Below, piece after piece: positions 43,857 through 56,149 of a DNA stretch of 64,000 bases; the first letter of the stretch is position 1, and each line of letters opens with the position of its first letter. Under the pieces are notes generated by a model. It was given only the letters and a program-made list of their open reading frames with translations. It was not told the DNA's origin and ran no database searches. The stretch is from Atriophallophorus winterbourni (lineage: Eukaryota; Platyhelminthes; Trematoda; Plagiorchiida; Microphallidae). Where the stretch lies: assembly GCA_013407085.1 (NCBI GenBank), contig JACCGJ010011408.1:22593-86592 (forward strand), in the 5' to 3' direction. The position numbers and the translations under genes were made by a program.

Positions 43857-44302
43857 TAGTTCAGTTCAGTTCAGTAGGCACAGGACAGTAAGTGGCTGAC
43901 AAGCCAATCGAGCGTCCAGAATTTCTTTCGTTGGAAAGCTACGGAGAAGCGCCCACCTCTGCAAAAGGGTCAATCCTTTTTCTCCGTGTGAAACCTCTGA
44001 TTGTCGTAGGACTAGGAGAATGTCGTTGGAGGAGCACCGCGCTATAATCGATGCACTTCCAAAAGGTAATTTTCTTTCTTCTCTGTTTGCAATCTCTGAT
44101 GATCGCGGTGCCAGGCGCTGTAGTAGTAGTAGGATAGTAGTAGGACAGCAACGTGCAATAATCGATGCTGGAAAAAAGAAAAGGCAGTTTCTCCTCACCA
44201 GCACGGTGAGAGGTCAGGTGATGGAGAATCAAGAATAAGAACATGCTCTAAAATTGCTACAGTGAATAGCGAGCAAAATGGAGGACAACCTAAGCATGGT
44301 AA
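43857..44302 (-). repeat. CR1 3' tail of copy A
   Basis: Minus-strand 3' untranslated region ending in short repeats of the ACTGA type (plus strand TTCAGTTCAGTTCAGT at about 43859-43875). Contains a conserved hairpin at 44191-44212. Shares blocks with the tails at 48685-48832, 49247-49500 and 56150-56575. Confidence 0.8.
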
Positions 44303-47005
44303 TCATGGGATGTAATCAGAGAATAACTTACCCCAGTTACGGTCTAAACCCTGCTTGAAAGTTGAGACGGAACTACAGGAGATAAGTTCTTCAGGGAGCT
44401 TGTTCCAGAAGTTGACCACCCTGAAGCTGAAAAAGTTTTTCCTAGAATCTAGTCGACATCGTTCCTTAGCGAGCTTGAGTGCGTGTCCGCGAGTGCCCAG
44501 CTTAGGACTTAAGGTAAAGATGTCATCTGGATTAACGCCGCTCAAGCCCTTTTAGATCTTAAAGCTTTCAATCAAATCCCCTCTCAAACGACGACGCTTG
44601 AGAGAGAAAAGACCCAGAGCCCAAAGGCGATCAGCATAACTTTTTCCACGGTGACCCTCAATCATGCGTGTTGCTAGTCGCTGGACGCTTTCAAGTCGAA
44701 TGATATCCTTCTGGTAGTGAGGACACCACGCCTGGACACAATATTCCAAATGCGGCCTGACTAACGACCTTTCAAATTGGCAGGAACACGTCGGGACTTC
44801 TGCTGAAAAGCACATTGCGTGCACGTTGCGCTGCAACAGCGCATTGGTCCTCCCATTTGAAGTCAGCTCTAACTAGAACACCCAAGTCCTTAACCCGCTG
44901 TGTGGCATCAACGCTAATAGGAGTACCTGACACCTGGACTGTGATCTTGTCGACCAGAGCAGACAAGAGTTGGCACTTATTGAGGTTCAGTGGGAGGTCC
45001 CAAAGTATGGACCAGTCAATGACCCGCTCGAGGTCGTGCATCAGAGTATCTTCATTCGTTGAACCAATGAACTTCACGTCATCCGCAATAATGAAGCACG
45101 GGCACTCCAAGATAGGCGACAAGTCATCGATAAAAATCAGAAAGAGCAGCGGACCTAGCACAGACCCCTGAGGCACCCCACTTATCACCTCCGTTTGGAT
45201 CGACAACGTAGATCCTACTCGTACTCTAAAGGTCCTACCTGTCAGGAATGATTTTATCCAAGCAAGTAAACTACCCCGTATGCCTTTTGCTGCCAGCTTA
45301 GTTTCTAAAAATCTGTGGCTGACGGAAACGAAAGCCTTGCTAAAATCCAGGAAGAGCGCCTCGACCGGCTTCCCTTCATCCAACCTTTTCGTAGCAATAT
45401 TAAGAGAACTCAAGAGGTCAGTCAGACAAGACCTCCCTTTCAGGAATCCATGTTGAGCTACACTAAGTAGAGAATGCTGGCAGAGATGCCAGCAGATTTT
45501 GTCGCGTATAAGTCTTCGCAATACTTTCTAGACGATGCTGGTCAGGCTGACTGGACTATAGTTACCAAGAATCGACCTGCAACCACCTTTATGTATTGGT
45601 ACTACTATGGCTTATTTCCACTCACGAGGAACCATTGCCGAGTGCAAACATGAATTGAAGAGCTGACATAGTGGTTCTGCAAGCACTGGGGGGAGATTTC
45701 TCAGCATAATTGAGTGGATGTGATCCGAACCCTCAGCCTTGTTAGCACGAACATGAATAAGAGCTACATACACCTCCGCCTCATTAAAGTTAAGCAACTC
45801 AGGCGGTGTGAGTAAAGAATTATCCCTTCGCTGAACGCTACTGAAAAACTTTGAGAAGGCTGTCGCCTCAGCTAGGTCACTATTAGCTACTTGTCCATCC
45901 TCCAATTATAAGTCACCGATGTTTACCCTAGTTTTTCTTCTAGATTGCGCGTAACTGTAAAACCTTTTCGGGTTGGATTTAGCATCCCTGGCTAAGGATA
46001 ACTCAAACTTCTGTTTGAGCACACGCTGCATTTTGACACAAGCGTTTCGAGCGGTTCTGTAACGGACCCACGAACCAGAGGTGAGCGATAGCCTATATTG
46101 CCTCCATAAGCGATCACGTTTACGAATAGAACGACGAACGCTGGGAGACCACCATGGTGGCCGCTGGTGCTTATTCACGCATTGCAGTGGAGCATGCAGG
46201 TCTTGTAGCCCGTTAAGAAATCTGCAAATTCTGTCTCAGTTTTCAGTTACACTAGAATCACTCGAGAACAGAAGGTAAGATTTTGATGACTGTAAAAGTA
46301 GGCCCCAGTCAACACGCCTAAAATTACGTCCAGGGCGCGCAAGAGGTTTGTGAAAACGCAACAGCGCTTCGATGCCTAACATTACGTGGTCGCTTTTGCC
46401 AAGAGGGGATAGGAACTTGACATTCTTGACAGCTTCTAGCTGAGACGACAGCATCAAGTCAAGAGTGGATGGAGTGCATCCATCGCGGAACTTAGTGGGT
46501 TTGTTCATGTGCTGATGTAATCCATGATAGTGGATCCAATCGAGAAAAGATGCGGATTGCTCAGTGAGTACCCCTGAGGGAGCTGACCAGTATATATCTG
46601 GGAGATTAAAATCACCTAGAATGAGTACGCTTGGGGCTGATTGAAACAACCCGTCAAGCATTTCAAGCATTTGACTAATTTCTCGCAGAGTTGCACAGGG
46701 CGTGACGTAAACACAAGCAATCGCCAGTGCTGACTTGTAGCAAGTCAGGACACTAGTAACCACTTGGACATTTTCAATAGCGAGTGATAACCCTGGACCC
46801 GTATTGTGCAGACCATATTCCAGGAAACGTGCCACGCCTCCGCCTCTTCTATTGCCAGAAGATACTGTTCGCTGATACTAGCTGGCACAACATCAAAGGC
46901 AGACAGCCAGGTTTTAGACAGCGCTATAGCCCTCGGGTGTAGCTCGGCTACAGGAAGAGAAAGCTCAGACCACTTATTTCTTAAGCTGCACACATTAGCG
47001 TACTA
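44303..47005 (-). pseudogene. CR1 copy A ORF2 (endonuclease-reverse transcriptase)
   Basis: Reading order on the minus strand: AP-endonuclease start (ANVCSLRNKWSEL, ALSKTWL, about 46993), a frameshift near 46840, then ILGDFNLPDI, STLDLMLSS and SPLGKSDHVM of the endonuclease. The linker PPWWSPSVRR follows, then RT: GFLKGRSC, FLDFSKAF, GVPQGSVLGPLLFLIFIDDL, ADDVKF (Ile before ADD). The C-terminal block RPHLEYCVQAWCP and the tail KLAKER...NFWNKLPEEL come last. Stops at 46236-46238, 45906-45908, 45612-45614 and near 45530, and a frameshift near 44800. It would nick target DNA and reverse-transcribe its own RNA if intact. Confidence 0.88.
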
Positions 47006-47037
47006 CACAGTGGCACTGGATACGCGCGCTTCTAAGC

Positions 47038-48459
47038 TCAGTCGTGCTTTTCCCTCAGTCGAAGCACCCAAAGAAGCTGCACGTTTTTTGGCGTACTGAT
47101 CAATGCAGGAGAAGCAATATCGCGTGCATCTTGCATGACGGTAATGGAACGTTGCCTAACTATTAAGCCCTCATTTATAACATGGGAGCTGCCACTAGAA
47201 AGGCTTGACTGACTTCCTACGCCATTCAAGCTAATGGAACGTTGCCTGAATATTGAGCCCTTATTAATAACATGGGAGCTGCCACTAGAAAGGCCTGACT
47301 GGCTTCCTTTTTCATTGAAGCTAAGCAGATTGTCGTGCGCACCTGATAGCAAGATCATGGGTGATGCAAGCTTCGGTACGGTCGTTGTTGATGCAGTGGC
47401 GATCCGCTTCGCTTCAGACTGAAGGGGAGCGGATGACCCTATAGCTAAGTTAATCCTAGTCGGAGCTACAGTGTACTGCCTCCCATCAAAAGGAGGGTTG
47501 TCAGGCTTCAATTGGAGTTTGTCTAAAGTGGCGTTAGGTATGTGTTTCGCCTTAGACAAAAACACATCGCGATCTGCCTGAAATTTGAACTCGACTAGGA
47601 TCGGTCGAGGCCGGTTGTCCATCTTCCATCTACCCACACGATGAACTCGCACCGTGGAAGTGTAAGGCTTCATCCAAACCATGCGAAAGAGATCATGGAT
47701 ACACCTGCGGTCCAAATCTCTACGAGATTCGGATTCTTTGATTAAGGGCTGGGTACGATTGAAAACTAGAACATTACGAGTTCTATTTTTTCGAGCCGAA
47801 GATGGGCCATGTAATGATTTAATTTTTTTCCGAAGACTGTTCATCTCCAGAATAATTTAATCCATGGCGTTGGAACCGACAACATTTGTATGTGGCTTTC
47901 CATTTTTACCGGAATTAGTAGTCTTAGCTTGCCTTCTTGAGGTGCTTGCTGTATTGGATACCATTCGTGAAGGTAGTCTAAGACTAGTAGGTGATTGTTT
48001 GACCAGTGTGACGTTAGCGTTGGTTAGTGGTGGTTTGGATTCCATGAACACCCGCCTTTCAGAAGAATTAGGTTTATTTTTTGCCTTGACAGAGGTAGAT
48101 GACACGGGAGGACGGGATAACGGGCTCGAATATATGGCCTTGTTAACCGCCGAAGTCTGCCCAGGGACTAAATTGCACCGCGCGACTGATGCATAAATTT
48201 GGTCGGACACGGATTCCGACGCACTAGCTAGCGTCACAATAGGTCGCCGTTCGTGGTACACAAATGCGGCTTCAGTGGCAGTCTTGTGACAATCACTGCA
48301 ATACGACGGAATCCAGCGGAATTTCGCATAGAGCCCATCGTGGGATTTATGTATAGCTGAGCAGCCAGGGTGAGCCCAACGATTGCAATCATTGCACTCA
48401 ATACCTTTGGCTACTTTTTTGCCACATTTCACGTTAATACAAACAGTTTTATTATTCAT
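47038..48459 (-). pseudogene. CR1 copy A ORF1 with PHD-like zinc finger
   Basis: Start at ATG 48459 (MNNKTVCINV), by comparison with the ORF1 at 52077. The N-terminal zinc finger has the PHD pattern (C-x3-C, CNDC, RWAH-xx-C, CSDC). A Ser/Pro-rich linker, a basic region and the RNVLVFN ... RRDLDRRC ... RPILVEFK block follow, the last resembling an RNA-binding-like fold common to CR1 ORF1. One TAA at 47857-47859 interrupts an otherwise continuous frame. Near the C-terminus a unit of about 30 residues (SSGSSHVIN ... FRQRSI) is tandemly duplicated. ORF1 products are nucleic-acid chaperones in related LINEs. Confidence 0.82.
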
Positions 48460-48684
48460 AGTTGAGAAATGATAAAACACGGTGATGCAAGATAAAAACG
48501 GAATACTGAATTTATTACGGAAGTAATTAATCAGCAAGAGGTGCAATAATGAATTGTGTGTTCAAACTTTCGAAAATAAGTAAAATAGAGTTTCTATTTT
48601 ATAGTAAAACTGTGAAACGGTGAAAATTCGTAGAAGTTTGTAACTGAGCGTGGCGAGTGCAACAAAGTTGAACGTACCGCCAAA

Positions 48685-48832
48685 GTTCATTTCATTTGGC
48701 ACAGGACTGTAAATGCCTGATTAGCCAATCGAGCGTCCAAAATTTTTGTCGGCGGAATGCTTCAAAGAAGCGCCCACCACTACCAAAGTTGGTTCATTGT
48801 TCTTTGGTATACTCGTCGTATGTGATGATACG
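48685..48832 (-). repeat. CR1 tail fragment, left part
   Basis: Matches the CR1 tail (AGCCAATCGAGCGTCCA, GCGCCCACCACTACCAAAG, ACTCGTCGTATG blocks). It begins at an ACTGA-type terminus (TTCATTTCATTTGGC at 48685) and is interrupted at 48832 by an inserted segment; homology resumes at 49225. Confidence 0.72.
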
Positions 48833-49224
48833 GCAGCGATCTGCATTCACATTGTATCTTAGTTTTTGTACATACAATTTTTGGCCTTGTATGATTATTC
48901 CTTTCTGGCCATGTACACTTTATTTGTATCAATGCTTGTACAATACTCTTTTTGGAACTCAGGCTTTGTCTTCTTCCGCGGTTGCGGAGATTGCGTGGGT
49001 CGCCGAGTGCCGGAATTGTGAATAACGGATCCTCTAACATTTTAGTGCCTTCTGCACTCCGGATTCCATCATCTCTTGGACTTTTCCTGTGTGGATTATT
49101 TCGCTATCGTTGGACTTCTATGGATCTTTCTTTTTGGACATTTGCTCCTTTGGTCTTTTAGTGAGTTCTTTCCATTTTCGCCATTTTGTATGTAGTGATA
49201 GACTAATCTTTTTGGTCCGCAACA
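48833..49224. mobile_element. Solo-LTR-like insertion in a CR1 tail
   Basis: About 390 bp inside a CR1 tail, flanked by ATACG on both sides (48828-48832 and 49225-49229; 4 or 5 bp duplicated). It contains TTTGTATCAATGCTTGTACA, close to TTTGTATCAATCATTGTACA of the Gypsy LTRs, and ends in CCGCAACA. Size, duplication and this motif suggest a solo LTR of another Gypsy family. No coding frame. Confidence 0.5.
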
Positions 49225-49246
49225 ATACGTCAGATGTTTCCCAGGC
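49225..49246 (-). repeat. CR1 tail fragment, right part
   Basis: TACGTCAGATGTTTCCCAGGC continues the tail homology (GTACGTCCGATGTTTTCCAAGCC in the tail at 56277-56303, reverse strand). Confidence 0.55.
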
Positions 49247-50365
49247 CAGTTCAGTTCAGTTTGCACATGACAGTATGTGACTAACGGGCCAATCGAGCGT
49301 CCAGATTTCTTTCGGTGGTATGCAACAGAAGAGTGTCCACCACTTTAAACAATATCTTCACAAATATCTTCTGGTATGAGAGTAATCTGAATGCAGTATT
49401 TGTAGCTGCCAGTAGGAAAAACGAAAAGGGTTTCTCTTCATCAAGCCGGTGAGAGGTTAGGCATGGAAAATTGGTGCGTATATTTAAAACACGAAATTTA
49501 AAACGAGGCATTATATAGTTGGATTTTTTATTTATTTTCTATTGTAAATCGTTATAAATACCGTATGAATTTCAAATGAAAAAAATAATTTTTTGGACAA
49601 TTCTGTCGATAGGCAAACTGCATATTCATGGAAAACTTCTGGAAAAACCTTAGGCCACAAGGCATCCAAACCCCTTTCTAATAAACCTATTGATATGCAA
49701 GCGATTAGTTCCTCAGGCAGCTTGTTTTAGAGACGTACCACTTTTTCACGGAAGAAGTGTTGCCTAAGATTCAGACGGCTGTTATTTTTCTCGAGCTCCG
49801 ATGTTTATTCTCCAATTGAAGGGTTATTCGCTCGAGAGAAGAGGTTTTGACAACCCACGTCGCGTAAGCTTTTCAGGATTTCAAAGGTTTATATTAGGTC
49901 ACCACGTAGACGCCGACGCTGAATGAAGAAGTAACTTAAAGATTTTAGACGTTCTTCGTATGGTTTCCCAATCATACCTTCAACCATTTTGTTAGCCAGA
50001 CGTTGGACTCTTTCGAGTAGTAATATGTCTTTTTGGAAGAAAGGGCTCCAGGCTTGTACGCAGTATTCTAAATGCGGCCTGACAATCGCCGTATATAAAG
50101 GGATAAACACTTCCGGCGTTCTACATATCAGAACAGATTCAAGCCTAAAGAGTTCTACTCTAGCTCGTTGCGCAGCCGAAGCGCATTGCGCGGCCCATTT
50201 GCAGTCCACCGTTACGACTATACATAAATCATCAACTCTGTAAATAGATTTAAAGTCGATCCTACAGTTATACGCAGTTACCGTAATTTTGTTGACTGCT
50301 GCAGACAACAGATGACATTCACTATAGTTCAGTGAGAGATCCTAATCCTGTGACCATTTAACATA
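49247..50365 (-). pseudogene. CR1 copy B, 5'-truncated
   Basis: 3' terminus with CAGTTCAGTTCAGT at 49247-49260, then tail with hairpin (49434-49454), then RT C-terminal coding. 49889-50308 is close to the plus copy at 55330-55740 (LFRLESVLICRTPEVFIPLYTAIVRPHLEYCVQAWSP is shared nearly unchanged in short blocks). Homology starts within the VKWSQD-DL segment at about 50365, the point of 5' truncation typical of LINE insertion. Confidence 0.85.
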
Positions 50366-51365
50366 TATATATAACTATATTTCGACTCTATGGTCATTAT
50401 AAAGTTAAATGTTTTTTCAATCATAATTCTTCAATCTGAATTTCGTTTCATTTCGATAACTTTTGAAATCAAATGTTCTTTTCTTATAATTATCATCATA
50501 TTATAACCGAAAGGAACCTTTCACCAAACAATTACTATAAATTATAATTCGTTTATATATCATGTATATGTACTAAAATATTATTATCCAAGTTTGGTAA
50601 AGAATATATTTACCTATTCGAGTTTCATATGCTGCTCTAATTTTAACCATTTTGAATAAAGGTTAATCTCTTGCATATCGTCTTCAAATTGAAGAAGACA
50701 TATTGCCAAGTTGAGCGGGTTGAAGTAAATTGAAATGAAATGAGGAATGTCAGTTTTTGAAAGTAATAATTGCTCGGTTGTCGTGTGATTAATTATCTTA
50801 TATGGTGAAATAAATTCTGAATTTAAAAACAATGAGATAAAGTTTTTAGTGATAAGTAGTTGCAAATTACCACGGTACAAAAGATGTTACTATTCCCAAG
50901 TATATTTTGAAAATTTCTTTTAAAGGTGCAGCAGCATCAGTGAAATTATAAATGTCACTGAATGATTTCCGGGCTATTCTTAATGTTTTGCATATATTTT
51001 CAAGGGTGTGCGTAAAAGCACACACAACCACTAGGATTGCCCCCCTATAAGCAGAAACCTGTGTATCATTCAAAGGAGGATATGGGATATCTCATAACCG
51101 ATTCGCGAGGGAGTTAATGCATGTTGCACTTTTATTAGCTTGATGTTGTCTACAGAATACAAAATAAATCCTGCACCAGAGTTACTAAAGATGAGAAAGT
51201 TTATATCAACTGGACTAAGTTTTCGGATATTCTTAGAAAATACGACTAGATATAATTCTTTATTTCCTCAAACTTTGAGCGCATCTCGCCGATTTTTCAT
51301 GATAACATCTCAGCATGCCTTCGAAATTCGTCTAACTCTCATATCAGGAAGCGTAAGCGTGACCC
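50366..51365. other. AT-rich DNA with an exon-like frame
   Basis: Minus frame 50882-51060 (VSAYRGAILVVVCAFTHTLENI ... IYLGIVTSFVPW) is bounded by ACACAG upstream and GTAATT downstream, possible splice sites, and overlaps another frame 50614-50880. No homology recognised; chance is possible. The region also contains AT-only stretches around 50370-50600. Confidence 0.25.
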
Positions 51366-51369
51366 AATA

Positions 51370-51960
51370 AATCTTCTGGAGAAAAAGGTTTGCTCGACTT
51401 TCTGCTCCTGCAGAACATAAGTTAAACTTCTTTTCGGTTATGCGCAGACATGAACTCTGTAACTCTCTTTTAAATGTCAAGATCCGTTTCCTAGAACGTC
51501 GAGAAAAAAGTCTTCAAGCAGTGACTCAGAGACGAAATCATTAAATTACCTTACGAAGACCAGGTGTTTCTCGTCAAAACATGATATTCGGTCAATTATA
51601 TACCACGAAGTTGATAAAGAAATAGTCACTACTGACGCGGTCACAATAAGTCAGGCTTTCCCTACATTCTTCAGCATCTCGTTTAATAACAACCCTTACC
51701 ATCCACCAACAAACAATAACACTCCTTTAAATACTATTGACCTCTTTACATTTTCTTCACAAGATGTAAAAGACATTTCTCGTCGAAGTAAAACCTCTTA
51801 TAAGCATGATGATGTAGGTTTTATATCAGCCATCTAACGACAGAGAGTGAAGAGTTGTCCCTTAATTTTTTAGTAAATCTTTTCAATATTTTTCTCGAAA
51901 ATTCTGGAAATTTTTTTTAAATCTTATGGAAACACATCAATACTGGCGGTACTTATCAAT
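51370..51960 (+). pseudogene. Old fragment of the second LINE family (RT N-terminal region)
   Basis: Matches, in order, the protein of the LINE at 58456-60648: LLEKKVCS (LLEKKIAR), VKIRFLERREKSL (IKLQFIENQERM), FSSQDVKDISRRSKTSYK-DDVGFISAI (FSLQEVSSMCRRSKASYKPDIVGFVPAI) and LVNLFNIFLENSG (LLNLFNLSIKSG). Several stops and frame changes. It lies directly 5' of CR1 copy C. Confidence 0.7.
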
Positions 51961-52076
51961 TTGGTTGTAGTTCCACGCCCTGATTAAATATTGCCATATT
52001 TTGCCGATTCTGTGAAAGTGCGATCTATATTACCTGCATTTCTAAGATATAAATATTTACTTCATATATCTTCATT

Positions 52077-53234
52077 ATGGCTCAAAATACTTTTCCATGC
52101 TTAAAGGCTGGTTGTGGTAAGCATGTAGCCAAAGGAATTGAGTGTTGTACATGCAGACGCTGGGCGCACCAAAGGTGCTCTGGCATACCAAAAGACCAGT
52201 ACACCATATATGCAGCCCATACATGGTTCGAATTTGTCTGCATGGAATGCAAAGAAGTTGCACTGGAGGCTTATCGTAAGCAAGTTTCCCAATTACTCGC
52301 AACATTGCAGGAACCAACACAAAGATCTTACGCGCAAGTTGCAGCATCGCACAAACCAATCTTGCATACGCCGGCGGATGTACGAAAATCTGCGGGGAAA
52401 AGTCAGGGTAAAACTAACAACAATTTTGTTAGTCAGCGTAAGAAAAAGAGCCAGCCAGCTCGAAAGTTACCGCGCTCCCCAACAAGTAAAAAAACCGAGC
52501 CGCGTCTCGATAATTTAGCGACGATTAACTCGCAATTGGCTTCAATCCGAAGCGAATTGCGAGTGTTGCAGAAAAAAGGCACTTTTCCCGAGAAAAGTCT
52601 GAAAACCAGGACCAGAAACATTCTGATCCATAACGAACAAGAGCCTTTTATACAGGAGGCTAAAGCACGACGCAGTTTAGATCGCAAGTGCGTACAAAAT
52701 TTACTGGGTCTGGCAGACCTTAAGCCCAATCTACAGATAGTTCGGGTACACAGAATCGGTCTGTATAAGAAAGGAAACCAAGCAAGGCCAATCTTGGTGG
52801 AATTCAGAAATCAGAGAGACAGAGACCTGTTTCTCTCTAAGGGCGATCAAATACATACCAATACAAATGGTTTGTATAGATTGGTGCCAGATAGCCGCCC
52901 AGTTTCAGCAAATTATTTTGCGTTCCAGCGTTCGGGTAGCAAAGTAGCAAAACCGAAGAGCAACCCTGATAAGCGCCGATTGAATAACTCCGCAACAGCG
53001 GATATTTCAATCAAGAACGCTCAAGTGCTGGTAGAAAATATAGCGGACGAATCGTGGCTAAGTTGTGATGCAGCAAACGAAAGCCTCGCTTCGTATGCGC
53101 TCAACGCTCCTGCATTAAGAACCTCTACGCCACAACCTTCCAGCGACGTAGATTCTCCACACAGCACTAATTTGGACATTCCAAAAAACTTGGTAATACC
53201 TCGGGTTTTGCGCCCGAGGGTTGTCCGAAATTAG
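52077..53234 (+). CDS. CR1 copy C ORF1, PHD-like zinc finger protein
   Basis: 385 codons, intact, ATG at 52077. N-terminal PHD-type finger: CLKAGCGKHVAKGIECCTCRRWAHQRC ligands spaced C-x4-C, C-x2-C, H-x2-C, with CMEC about 30 residues on. A basic Lys/Gln-rich linker (about residues 95-150) follows, then a helix (ATINSQLASIRSELRVLQ) suited to coiled-coil assembly, and the KTRTRNILIHN ... RRSLDRKCVQNLLG ... RPILVEFRNQRDRDLFLS block shared with copy A. LINE ORF1 products bind element RNA. ORF2 starts about 20 bp after its stop, as in a bicistronic LINE. Confidence 0.85.
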   Translation: MAQNTFPCLKAGCGKHVAKGIECCTCRRWAHQRCSGIPKDQYTIYAAHTWFEFVCMECKEVALEAYRKQVSQLLATLQEPTQRSYAQVAASHKPILHTPADVRKSAGKSQGKTNNNFVSQRKKKSQPARKLPRSPTSKKTEPRLDNLATINSQLASIRSELRVLQKKGTFPEKSLKTRTRNILIHNEQEPFIQEAKARRSLDRKCVQNLLGLADLKPNLQIVRVHRIGLYKKGNQARPILVEFRNQRDRDLFLSKGDQIHTNTNGLYRLVPDSRPVSANYFAFQRSGSKVAKPKSNPDKRRLNNSATADISIKNAQVLVENIADESWLSCDAANESLASYALNAPALRTSTPQPSSDVDSPHSTNLDIPKNLVIPRVLRPRVVRN

Positions 53235-53251
53235 GCGGGGTACATCGAAAT

Positions 53252-56038
53252 GCTGTGAGCATACTATACACAAATGCTTGCAGCGTGCGTAGTAAATGGC
53301 TTGAATTAATGCAGAAAGCCTCCAATAGTAAATCTAGGATCCTAGGTATATCAGAGACCTGGCTTCAAGATGCAGACATTATTCCAGTTGATCTTCTTTC
53401 GACATAGACAGCCATCAGATCGGATAGACCAGATGGTAGACGCGGAGGAGGAGCTATAATACTACTACAACATGGTATTAAATACCAAGACTCTGGCATC
53501 AAAATGGCCACCTCCGGCATCCAGCTGGTCTCGACAATCGTCACAGACGGTAAGCTTTCTTTTGCGTTAGGCTGCTTATACAGGGCACCCGGCGCTTCTG
53601 AGGAGGAGGACCAGGAACTTAGGGAACTTCTCACCGGGTTGCTCAAAACTGCCCCACGAGTCTATTTAATAGGTGACTTCAACTTACCGGGTATTGACTG
53701 GGACACTCAGACAACCTGTGATAGAATTTCCCAGGTATATCTCGATTGGATGCACTCCAGTGCGCTTCATCAGCACGTAAGTGAGAAAACTAGGTACAGA
53801 GATAGACATTCACCATCTACACTGGACCTACTTTTGTCTAAAGGTCCTAAAGATGTCCAAAACCTCTCTTACGACTCACCTTTAGGGAAAAGTGACCATG
53901 TCACCATAATATTCCCGGCAATTCTCTGTTTTCATAAGCCACCAGTCAAATACAGGCGTAATCTAAATCGAGTTGACTGGAATGCTGTACGGCTTTCCGC
54001 TTTACGATGTGACTGGTTCTCTGAAACCAATGACATCGAAAGTAAATGGTCGGTTATTAAGCGCAATATTTTAAGTCTTCAAGACCTTTACTGTCCTTTC
54101 CGACCTATACGGCTAAAGAACAAGCCACCTTGGTGGACTCCTGCGGTGCGACGCAACATTATTATGCGCGACAGACACTGGCGGAGATACACAGCCTTGC
54201 CAACCTATAGAAATTGGTCGTGCTATAAGGCTTCGAAGAACAACACAGTAAAGCTACAACGGAAGCTTAAGCGATGCTACGAAACTTACCTGGCGAAGTC
54301 TGCTAAAAAGTACCCTAAGAAGTATTATAGTTATGTTCAGTCTAAGGGTAAGACAAGGGAGCACATAGGTACCCTAATATTAGACAATGGCCAAAAAGCC
54401 AATTCTGACCCCGAAAAGGCAGCAGCTTTGCTGGATTATTTTCGTAGCGTACATAGAATGGATGGCGGGGATGCGATTCACTCAGTCCCAACTCTTAATA
54501 CGGAAATAGGTGCCTCACTAAGCGAAGTAGTTTTTTGCACGGATGATGTCGCACGTGTCCTAAAGAATCTAGACGGAAATAAATCCGCCGGACCTGACGA
54601 TGTGCATCCTAAAATTGTAAAGGAAATATCTACGGTACTAGCAGGGCCTCTATGTGAGTTATATAACGAATCGTTCTGCAAAGGCATTCTACCAGATGAC
54701 TGGAAGAAAGCCATTGTCGTACCCATTCCAAAAGGAGGTTGCGCAAACATAGTTAAGAATTTCCGACCGGTAAGCTTGACTAGTGTTTTATGTAAAACTT
54801 TGGAGAGACTAATCAGGGATCGATTGTGCAGCCACCTCGTGCACAATTCATCATTAAGCACGGTTCAACATGGCTTTCTTAAAGGAAGGTCGTGTCTCTC
54901 AAATCTTTTATGCTTGTTAGATCGAGTTTCTAAGACACTGGATGAAGGCGGACGGGTAGAGGTCTTTTACTTAGACTTTAGTAAGGCGTTCGACTCGGTT
55001 AGTCACAGGTTCCTAGGGATGAAGCTCTCGGCCAAAGGCATATCTGGTAAGCTTCACGACTGGATAACCAGTTTTCTTCGTGATAGATCCTTCCATGGTC
55101 CGTGTAGGCGATACTACCTCTGAATTCGCAACAGTTACCAGTGGGGTCCCACAAGGTTCAGTATTAGGCCCAATACTTTTTCTGATCTTCATCGATGATC
55201 TCGCATCGCAGTTGTCATGTCCCTGCTACTTGTTTGCCGATGATGTCAAATTCACCGGATCCAGTGATCACGGTGATTTGTTGAGAGATATTGAAAAGGT
55301 CATTAAATGGTCGCAGGATTGGGATCTTCCTCTGAACTATAGTAAATGTCATCTGTTGTCTGCAGCAGTCGACAGAATTACAGTAACTGCGAATAACGGT
55401 AGTATCGACTTTCAATCTATTCAGAGGATTAAGGATTTGGGTATAGTCGTAACAGCGGACTTCAAATGGGCTGCGCAGTGTGCCACCGCTGCACAACGAG
55501 CTAGAGGCGAACTCTTTAGGCTTAAATCCGTTCTGACATGTAGAACGCCGGAAGTGTTTATCCCTTTATATACGGCGATTGTCAGGCCGCATTTAGAATA
55601 CTGCGTGCAAGCCTGGAGCCCCTTCTTTCAAAAGGACATATTACTATTATAAAGAGTCCAACGACTGGCTACCAAAATGGTTGAAGGTATGTTTGGGAAA
55701 CCCTACGAAGAACATCTAATTTCTTAAGGTCTCTTCTCCCTTCGGCATTGGCGTCTACGGGTGACCTCATAGAAACTTTTAAAATCCTGAAAGGCTTAGG
55801 CGACGAGGGCTGTCAAATCCTGTTCTCTCGAGCGATCAACCCCTCAACTAGAGGACATACATTGAAGCTCGCGAAAAACCACAGCCGTCTGAATCTTAGG
55901 CCACACTTTTTCAGTGAAAGAGTGGTAAGCTTCTGGAACAAGCTGCCTGAGGAACTAATAGCTTGCACATCAATAGGTGCATTCAAAAGGGGTTTAGATG
56001 CCTTGTGGCTTGGGCTTTTCCCAGACTTTTTCCCGTGA
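53252..56038 (+). pseudogene. CR1 copy C ORF2 (endonuclease-reverse transcriptase)
   Basis: Starts near AVSILYTNACSVRSKWLEL (endonuclease Asn motif), then GISETWL (Glu). TAG at 53404-53406 interrupts; the frame resumes and stays open to 55123 with LIGDFNLPGIDW, STLDLLLS and PLGKSDHV (endonuclease), PPWWTPAVRR, and RT blocks GFLKGRSC and YLDFSKAFDSV (about 54970-54995). A one-base insertion near 55090 shifts the frame to 55080-55652, which has GVPQGSVLGPILFLIFIDDL and FADDVKF. TAA at 55650-55652 and a further shift precede the C-terminal tail 55748-56038 (KNHSRLNL, FWNKLPEEL). All catalytic motifs are intact; three or four lesions disable it. Confidence 0.9.
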
Positions 56039-56149
56039 ATATGCAGGTTGTCTGTCGTCAGGATTGTCCATTTTTGTTCATTTCGAAATTATATGGTCTT
56101 GACCACAATTTTTTAAAAAAAAACAAAAAAATCCTGTTATATAATGCCT

